Notes under the pieces: model-generated
Databases searched by the model: none
Seen by the model: only the letters and a program-made list of their open reading frames with translations
Told to the model about the DNA's origin: nothing
Shown: in pieces, positions 58,395 through 64,000 of the stretch
Position numbering within the stretch: position 1 is the stretch's first letter
Layout: each line of letters opens with the position of its first letter
Source of the DNA: Sinorhizobium garamanticum
Lineage (GTDB): Bacteria > Pseudomonadota > Alphaproteobacteria > Rhizobiales > Rhizobiaceae
Assembly (NCBI RefSeq): GCF_029892065.1
Contig: NZ_CP120373.1
Span: 4,099,001 to 4,163,000 of the forward strand
Length of the DNA: 64,000 bases
Direction: 5' to 3'
Position numbers and translations under genes: made by a program

Positions 58395-60587
58395 TTACTT
58401 GCGCCAACCGCTTTTCCAGCCGGCAATCAGCTTTGGTGCACTGGATTTCAGAGCCTCGCCCCGGCCCGAGAGGCTGGGGTTGGTCATGAAGTAATGCTGC
58501 GCATTGAACGGCTCGGCATCCTTGCCGACTTCCATGCGGCGCGACGTGCCGTCCGGAAGAATCTCGTAGCTCTGCTGGTTGTCGATGAGATTGCCCAGCA
58601 TGATCTGCGAAAGAACCTGTTCGTGCACAGTCCGGTTGATGAGAGGCACAAGCGTCTCGACCCGCCGATCCAGATTGCGCGGCATAATATCCGCGGAGCC
58701 GATATAGACAAGTGCATTTTCGGACGGAAGGCCGTGGCCATTGCCGAAGCAGAATATGCGCGAATGCTCAAGGAAACGTCCGACGATCGATTTGACCCGG
58801 ATATTGTCGGAGAGGCCGGGCACCTGCGGACGCAGGCAGCAGATGCCACGCACGACGAGGTCGATTTCGACGCCGGCGCGGCTCGCCTTATAGAGCGAGT
58901 CGATGATTTCCGGATCGACGAGCGAGTTCATCTTCATCCAGATCGCGGCAGGACGGCCCGCCTCTGCATGCCCGATCTCTTCCTCGATATGCTTGAGGAT
59001 CCGCGGGCGCAGCGTGTGCGGCGACACCGCCAGCTTCATGCCAGCTTCCGGTTCACCATAGCCGGTGATGAAATTGAAGATGTTCGCCATGTCGTGGGCA
59101 ATCACCGGGTTGCAGGTGAAGAACGACAGGTCGGTGTAGATCTTCGCGGTCACCGGGTGATAGTTGCCGGTGCCGAGGTGGCAATAGGTCCTGAGCTTGC
59201 CTTCCTCCCGGCGCACGACCATCGACATCTTGGCGTGTGTTTTGAGCTCGATGAATCCGAAGACGACCTGAACGCCAGCGCGCTCCAGATCGCGCGCCCA
59301 GCGGATGTTTGCCTCTTCATCGAATCGCGCCTTGAGCTCGACAAGCGCCGTCACCGATTTGCCCGCGTCGGCGGCGTCGATCAGGGCACGCACGATCGGG
59401 CTGTCGTTCGAGGTGCGGTAGAGCGTCTGCTTGATCGCCAGCACGTCCGGATCGCGCGCCGCCTGCAGGAGGAACTGCACGACGACGTCGAAGGATTCGT
59501 ACGGGTGATGGACCACCATGTCCTTTTCGCGGATTGCCGCCAGGCAATCGCCGGCATGCTCGCGCACGCGCTCGGGGAAGCGCGGATTGTAAGGCTCGAA
59601 GCGCAGATCCTCGCGCGGGGCCCTGGTGATTTCCGAAAGCGTGTTGAGCGCAAGGAGGCCTGGCAGCACCGCGATGCGGTTATCCGGAACGCCGAGCTCT
59701 TGCACCACGAACTGGCGCAGCGATGCCGGCATTTCCGAATCCGTTTCGATGCGGATGACCGAACCGCGACGGCGGCGCTTGAGGGCCGTCTCGAAGAAGC
59801 GGACGAGGTCTTCTGCCTCTTCCTCGACTTCGATATCGCTGTCACGAATGATACGGAAGGTTCCCGAACCCTGCACCTCGTAGCCCGGGAAAAGGCGGTC
59901 GATGAACTGGCTGACCACGTCCTCGAGCGTGATGTAGCGGATGACATTCTTCACATCCGGCAGGCGGATAAACCGGTCGAGCGCCACCGGAAGGCGCAGC
60001 AGCGCCGTCATCGGCTCGCGTCCGGTCTTGCTGGCGAGCTGCAGCCCGATCGAAAAGCCGAGATTGGGGATGAACGGGAAAGGATGCGCCGGATCGATCG
60101 ACAGCGGCGTCAACACCGGGAAGATCGACTGATCGAATTCGTTGGCGAGCCAGCTCCGGTCCTGCGCGGACAACGAGGCGGGACGGACGATGAGGATGTC
60201 TTCCTTCGCGAGATATTGCTGCAGTACGGCGAGCGACGCCTGCTGCTCCATCTGCAGGTTGTCGATTTCCTTGAGAATATCGTCGAGCTGTTCGGCCGGC
60301 GTCTTGCCGTCGGGGCTGCGAAGCACAATCCCCTGGCGCACCTGGCCTTCGATACCGGCGACGCGGACCATGAAGAACTCGTCGAGGTTGGCGGCCGAAA
60401 TCGACAGGAAGCGAACACGCTCGAGCAACGGATGCGCCGTGTTCAGCGTTTCCTCAAGGACGCGACGGTTGAACTGAAGCCAGGAGAATTCGCGATTGAT
60501 AAAGCGCTCGGGGCTCGTCAGCAGGTCTAGCTGCTCCGCAGACGCCTCGTGTTCCATGATTGCAGACGTCGCGCTATCCATTCCCAT
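58395..60587 (-). CDS. ppk: polyphosphate kinase 1
   Basis: Makes polyphosphate reversibly from ATP. The 730-residue PPK1 begins with the N-terminal domain containing [12 protein letters not shown] at about 28-39. The autophosphorylated histidine is in [10 protein letters not shown] near 469, and a second conserved His region lies towards residue 600. The length is normal. It is the first gene of the ppk-ppx operon; a Pho box-like sequence lies 40-60 bases upstream of its start. Confidence 0.96.
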   Translation of the reverse strand: MGMDSATSAIMEHEASAEQLDLLTSPERFINREFSWLQFNRRVLEETLNTAHPLLERVRFLSISAANLDEFFMVRVAGIEGQVRQGIVLRSPDGKTPAEQLDDILKEIDNLQMEQQASLAVLQQYLAKEDILIVRPASLSAQDRSWLANEFDQSIFPVLTPLSIDPAHPFPFIPNLGFSIGLQLASKTGREPMTALLRLPVALDRFIRLPDVKNVIRYITLEDVVSQFIDRLFPGYEVQGSGTFRIIRDSDIEVEEEAEDLVRFFETALKRRRRGSVIRIETDSEMPASLRQFVVQELGVPDNRIAVLPGLLALNTLSEITRAPREDLRFEPYNPRFPERVREHAGDCLAAIREKDMVVHHPYESFDVVVQFLLQAARDPDVLAIKQTLYRTSNDSPIVRALIDAADAGKSVTALVELKARFDEEANIRWARDLERAGVQVVFGFIELKTHAKMSMVVRREEGKLRTYCHLGTGNYHPVTAKIYTDLSFFTCNPVIAHDMANIFNFITGYGEPEAGMKLAVSPHTLRPRILKHIEEEIGHAEAGRPAAIWMKMNSLVDPEIIDSLYKASRAGVEIDLVVRGICCLRPQVPGLSDNIRVKSIVGRFLEHSRIFCFGNGHGLPSENALVYIGSADIMPRNLDRRVETLVPLINRTVHEQVLSQIMLGNLIDNQQSYEILPDGTSRRMEVGKDAEPFNAQHYFMTNPSLSGRGEALKSSAPKLIAGWKSGWRK

Positions 60588-60626
60588 CAGACCCCATTAT
60601 TCCAACCCTTACGCGCTATCCCACTT

Positions 60627-60646
60627 TGACGACGGAACTGTGACAG
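60627..60646 (-). promoter_or_regulatory. possible Pho box upstream of ppk
   Basis: On the minus strand CTGTCAC-AGTT-CCGTCGT forms two imperfect 7-base direct repeats with the 11-base period of PhoB sites; the first is close to consensus, the second matches at only part. Phosphate control of ppk is plausible but not shown. The site overlaps the 3' end of the upstream hdaA intergenic space. Confidence 0.3.
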
Positions 60647-61336
60647 TCAATCGGACAGGTGGGGATTTCCAAGCTCTGCCAGCACCTCCGCCGCCAGGGC
60701 GCGGGTGAGCCGCGTGCCGCGCGCAAGTGCCAAGTGGTCCAGTCGCTCGACGATCGTCTGAGCCGCCTCCAGCGAGCGCTCCATACGCGCGACGATATAG
60801 GCAACAAGGCGCTCATCGACGAAAAGCTGGCGATCGGCGAAGAGCTTGATGAGCACCTGCGTCAACAGCTCGTCGTCAGGCTCGCCGATTTCGACGACCG
60901 TCGCAGCCTTCAGGCGCGAGCGGAGATCGGGAAGCGTCACCGGCCATGACATCGGCCACAGGCGCGATGTTATCAGTAGCGCGGTGCCGTGCTGGCGCAC
61001 GCTGTTGATGACATGGAAGAGCGCCGTATCATCGAAGCCCTGGCGATCGGCATCCTCGAAGAGAACCGGCTTTCTTGCAGCAATGTCGGCGGCATCCGAG
61101 CCGGCGACGGGATGAATCGTCTCGGCCCCCGCCCTTTCCCGCCAAATGCTGGCAAGATGCGACTTCCCGGAGCCGACCGGTCCGGCGATGATGACGACAG
61201 GCGATGGCCAATCGGGCCAATGGTCGACGATAGCGATGGCCGCACTCAGCCGGTCGGAAACGAGCAGATCCTCGCGACCGGTTGCCGGATCATGGCCGAA
61301 GGCGAGCGGCAGTTGTTCGAACGGACGTCTTGTCAT
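60647..61336 (-). CDS. hdaA: DnaA-like regulator HdaA
   Basis: AAA+ protein related to DnaA but lacking the DNA-binding domain IV. With the sliding clamp it stimulates DnaA-ATP hydrolysis and prevents re-initiation. The 229-residue product has a clamp-binding-like Q-L-P-L-A-F near 9-14, Walker A in G-P-V-G-S-G-K-S-H at about 51-59, and Walker B-like V-L-F-E-D-A-D near 98. The ATG at 61336 is selected; a longer frame overlaps the permease gene. The position before ppk is conserved in rhizobia. Confidence 0.92.
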   Translation of the reverse strand: MTRRPFEQLPLAFGHDPATGREDLLVSDRLSAAIAIVDHWPDWPSPVVIIAGPVGSGKSHLASIWRERAGAETIHPVAGSDAADIAARKPVLFEDADRQGFDDTALFHVINSVRQHGTALLITSRLWPMSWPVTLPDLRSRLKAATVVEIGEPDDELLTQVLIKLFADRQLFVDERLVAYIVARMERSLEAAQTIVERLDHLALARGTRLTRALAAEVLAELGNPHLSD

Positions 61337-61361
61337 GCTGTACTCTGGACAATGGCGCGGC

Positions 61362-62483
61362 TCAGCCGGGCTCTTGGCCTTCTGACTGCTTCTCCGCGGC
61401 TGTCCTATGCCCGTGATAGAGATCACTATCAAGGTACCGCTGTATACCGAAGCGGACAAGGACGCCGATCGCGGCGGCGGCCGGCACGGCGACGAGAAGA
61501 CCGACGAAGCCGAAGAGAGCACCGAAGGCGAGCAGGGCGAACATCAGCCAGACGGGGTGGAGACCGACGCTCTTGCCGACCAGCTTCGGCTGCAGAATGT
61601 TGCCCTCGAGGAACTGGCCGCTGAAGAACACGGCCAACACCAGCGCGATCGTAAGATAATTCGGCCAAAACTGGACCAATGCCACACCAACCGCCAGCAC
61701 GAGACCCACCATCGAGCCGACATAGGGGATGAAGCTGATCATGCCGGCGAAAAGCCCGATCAGCAGCCCGAAATTGAGGCCGACGAGCGACAGGCCGATG
61801 GCGTAGTAGAGGCCGAGGATAATGCACAGCGAACCCTGGCCGCGAACGAAGCCGGCGATGGTCGTGTTCATGTCGCGGGCGATCTGGCGGACGATGTCGA
61901 CATAGTCGCGCGGGATCCAGCTGTCGAGTTTTTCGACCATGCGGTCCCAGTCGAGCAGCAGATAGAACGCCACGACAGGCGTGATGATAAAGAGCGAAAG
62001 AATGTCCAGCAGTGCCATGCCGGAGTTCCACAGTTGCTGGAACAGTGTGCCCAGGAAACTTGCGCCCTGTTCGAGCAGCTTGGCCGAATTCTGCTTGATC
62101 GCCGTCATCTGGGCCGCAAGCCAGTCCGGAAGCAGCGCCGTCTGGCTATCCGTCAGGAAGGCCTGGAGGCTGGCAATATAGCCGGGCATCCTCTGGACGA
62201 AGTCGGCCGCTTGCGTGAAGATCAACGGGATGACGATCATCAGCGACAGCGCCAGCACGACGACGAAGGCAACAAGAATGACGATGGTCGCCATCAACCG
62301 GCTGAGGCCCAAACGCTGCAGCCGGTCGGCGACCGGATCGAGGAAATAGGCGAGCGCCATGCCGGCGAGAAACGGCAACAGGATCGAGCTGAAGAGCGTC
62401 AGGAAGACTATGAAGCCGGCGAGCACCAGCAGCCAGAAGACGACCTGGCGCTTAAGACTGATACCGCTGACCTGACTGCCCAT
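61362..62483 (-). CDS. AI-2E family transporter (YdiK/PerM-like)
   Basis: A 373-residue polytopic inner-membrane protein of the AI-2E/PerM family with about seven to eight helices. [14 protein letters not shown] at about 36-49 near the N-terminus, and Y-V-G-S-M-V-G-L-V and G-L-H-P-V-W-L-M-F in the C-terminal half, are characteristic. The ATG at 62483 (M-G-S-Q-V-S-G) avoids overlap with a longer frame and fits family length. It stops 25 bases before hdaA and is likely in the same transcript. The cargo is unknown. Confidence 0.87.
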   Translation of the reverse strand: MGSQVSGISLKRQVVFWLLVLAGFIVFLTLFSSILLPFLAGMALAYFLDPVADRLQRLGLSRLMATIVILVAFVVVLALSLMIVIPLIFTQAADFVQRMPGYIASLQAFLTDSQTALLPDWLAAQMTAIKQNSAKLLEQGASFLGTLFQQLWNSGMALLDILSLFIITPVVAFYLLLDWDRMVEKLDSWIPRDYVDIVRQIARDMNTTIAGFVRGQGSLCIILGLYYAIGLSLVGLNFGLLIGLFAGMISFIPYVGSMVGLVLAVGVALVQFWPNYLTIALVLAVFFSGQFLEGNILQPKLVGKSVGLHPVWLMFALLAFGALFGFVGLLVAVPAAAAIGVLVRFGIQRYLDSDLYHGHRTAAEKQSEGQEPG

Positions 62484-62734
62484 TGCGCTCCCCGTCCCGC
62501 GTCTGGCGCAAGCGCCTCGCGTTCCATTCATTTGGACGAGATAGGGCGCGGTGCGCACACTGGTCAAGCCCGGCGCCGTTCACGCGGAGGCAAATCGGGC
62601 CCTCGCCGGTCGAAACACGGTGGGATGCGGGTAAAATGGCAAAAAAAGCCGGCAAGCGCCGGGAGTTGGCTTGCACTCCTTGTCCCGCCGTGCCAATCGC
62701 ATCCGCAAAATTCGACGAGCCTTGGAGAACGAGC

Positions 62735-63805
62735 ATGAGCCAGTCGGGCAAGAATGGTCTCACCTATAGCGACGCAGGCGTCGACATCGATGCCGGCAAC
62801 CTGATGGTGGAGAAGATCAAACCCCATGTGCGCTCCACGCGACGCCCGGGAGCCGATGGCGAGATTGGCGGTTTCGGCGGTCTCTTCGATCTCAAAGCTG
62901 CCGGTTTCACCGACCCGGTGCTGGTTGCGGCAAACGACGGCGTCGGCACCAAGCTCAAGATCGCCATCGACGCGAACAAGCACGATACGGTCGGCATCGA
63001 TCTCGTCGCCATGTGCGTCAATGATCTCGTCGTGCAGGGCGCGGAACCGCTGTTCTTCCTCGACTATTTCGCGACCGGCAAGCTCGACCCTGACCAGGGT
63101 GCCGCGATCGTCGCCGGTATCGCCGCCGGCTGCCGGGATGCGGGCTGCGCGCTGATTGGCGGGGAGACGGCCGAAATGCCGGGCATGTATTCAGGCGGCG
63201 ACTACGATCTCGCCGGCTTTGCCGTCGGCGCTGCCGAGCGCGGCCAGCTGCTGCCGGCGGGCGACATTGCCGAAGGTGACGTCATCCTCGGCCTCGTCTC
63301 GTCCGGCGTACACTCGAACGGCTACTCGCTGGTGCGCAAGATCGTTGCGCTGTCGGGACTGGCTTGGGACGCGCCGGCCCCGTTCGGCGAAGGCACACTC
63401 GCCGATCTCCTGCTGACGCCGACGCGCATCTACGTGAAGCCGTTGCTGAAGGCGATCCGCGAGACGGGAGCGATCAAGGCGCTCGCGCATATTACCGGCG
63501 GCGGATTTCCCGAAAACATTCCGCGCGTACTGCCGAAGCACCTTGCCGCCGAGATCGACCTCGACGCGATCAAGCCGCCGGCGGTCTTCTCCTGGCTTGC
63601 CAAGACTGGCGGCGTCGCCGCCAATGAGATGCTGCGCACGTTCAACTGCGGCGTCGGCATGATCGCCGTCGTTCCGGCGACGGAGGCTGAAAAGGTCGCG
63701 ACGATACTCACTGGCGAAGGCGAGACCGTCTTCACGCTCGGCCGCATGGTCGCGCGTGCCGAGGGCGCCGCAGGTACGATCTACAAGGGCAGCCTCTCCC
63801 TATGA
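62735..63805 (+). CDS. purM: phosphoribosylformylglycinamidine cyclo-ligase
   Basis: AIR synthetase, fifth step of purine synthesis. The 356-residue protein has [13 protein letters not shown] at about 9-21, N-D-G-V-G-T-K-L at about 67-74, [10 protein letters not shown] near 142-151 and [11 protein letters not shown] near 189. The ATG at 62735 has a GGAGAACGAG ribosome binding site; the upstream in-frame extension is not needed. The stop overlaps the purN start (ATGA). Confidence 0.96.
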   Translation: MSQSGKNGLTYSDAGVDIDAGNLMVEKIKPHVRSTRRPGADGEIGGFGGLFDLKAAGFTDPVLVAANDGVGTKLKIAIDANKHDTVGIDLVAMCVNDLVVQGAEPLFFLDYFATGKLDPDQGAAIVAGIAAGCRDAGCALIGGETAEMPGMYSGGDYDLAGFAVGAAERGQLLPAGDIAEGDVILGLVSSGVHSNGYSLVRKIVALSGLAWDAPAPFGEGTLADLLLTPTRIYVKPLLKAIRETGAIKALAHITGGGFPENIPRVLPKHLAAEIDLDAIKPPAVFSWLAKTGGVAANEMLRTFNCGVGMIAVVPATEAEKVATILTGEGETVFTLGRMVARAEGAAGTIYKGSLSL

Positions 63806-64000
63806 GCGCGACTACGGCTAAGAAGCGGGTCGTCGTCTTCATTTCCGGCGGCGGCTCGAACATGCTTTCGCTGGCAAAGGCAGCAGCGGAACCGGACTTT
63901 CCCGCCGAAGTCATTGCAGTGATTGCTGACAAGGCGGAAGCCGGTGGCCTGGCCAAGGCGGCCGCCCTCGGCATCCCGACGTTTTCGTTCGTCCGAAAGG
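63802..64000 (+). CDS. purN: phosphoribosylglycinamide formyltransferase (partial, cut by window end)
   Basis: The first 66 codons of GAR transformylase are visible, beginning M-S-A-T-T-A-K-K-R and containing the conserved F-I-S-G-G-G-S-N-M at about 13-21 and V-I-A-V-I-A-D-K-A near 39-47. It overlaps purM by four bases (ATGA) and continues beyond the window. PurM and PurN act close together in purine synthesis. Confidence 0.93.
   Translation, partial: MSATTAKKRVVVFISGGGSNMLSLAKAAAEPDFPAEVIAVIADKAEAGGLAKAAALGIPTFSFVRK

Noticed and set aside
58494..60530. 678-codon plus-strand frame
   Set aside because: Antisense to ppk, no family motif.

Overview
The window is a chromosomal segment of an alphaproteobacterium of the order Rhizobiales, most likely Sinorhizobium/Ensifer. 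Three things point there: GC-rich coding sequence; eight copies of the RIME1 intergenic mosaic element, a repeat described from Rhizobium and Sinorhizobium; and a gene order (speB-argC-ctaA, ihfA-fabH-plsX, ribH-nusB, glyA-nrdR-ribD-ribE, hemB, an orphan groEL, aspS, ppk-ppx-hdaA, purM-purN) that I recognise from S. meliloti relatives. The species call is inference from memory. No prophage, insertion sequence or CRISPR array was seen. Annotation was done by reading motifs and start sites, without database searches.

Layout. 1-5.5 kb: amino-acid and amine metabolism (phhA, speB, argC), heme A synthase, a small DUF2842 membrane protein and a phosphoesterase. 5.5-16 kb: an acetyltransferase gene broken by a nonsense codon, then a surface-polysaccharide locus. 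That locus holds a CelD-like acetyltransferase, a Wzz/Wzc-type co-polymerase whose kinase P-loop is degenerate, a Wza-type lipoprotein, two family-4 glycosyltransferases, a polyprenyl glycosyl-1-phosphate transferase and a Wzy-like polymerase. It resembles loci for unipolar or holdfast-like adhesins. 16-18 kb: a 276-bp inverted-repeat element, small hypothetical genes and tRNA-Pro(GGG). 18-23.3 kb: plsX-fabH-ihfA-merR on the minus strand, a YceD protein, a cytochrome bc1 assembly chaperone and BamE/OmlA.

23.3-33.7 kb: the proton-pumping pyrophosphatase hppA, then ribH-nusB and a frameshifted MFS gene, three small plus-strand genes (cupin, GNAT, secreted protein), then glyA-nrdR-ribD-ribE. The riboflavin genes thus lie in two minus-strand units, linking lumazine and riboflavin synthesis to one-carbon metabolism and dNTP control. 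33.7-40.4 kb: an L,D-transpeptidase with its neighbouring MarR regulator (ldtP/ldtR) and a perfect palindrome upstream of ldtP; then hemB, an RDD protein, the N-end-rule transferase bpt, a deleted EamA transporter and an ArsR-type regulator.

40.5-64 kb: parC, an unknown 400-residue secreted protein bracketed by two RIME1 copies, an orphan groEL preceded by a 74-residue protein, a rhodanese, aspS, an MFS transporter, a multicopper oxidase, rnd, a class III nucleotide cyclase, a DUF2000 protein, a phytase-like esterase, ppx-ppk (polyphosphate turnover, with a possible Pho box), hdaA (replication control), an AI-2E permease and purM-purN, with purN cut by the window end.

Most of the window is ordinary housekeeping sequence. 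The observations most worth a second look are three independently broken genes (XAT, MFS, EamA), the kinase-dead-looking co-polymerase and candidate CtrA site in the polysaccharide locus, the ldtP palindrome, the RIME1-bracketed secreted-protein gene and the orphan groEL context.
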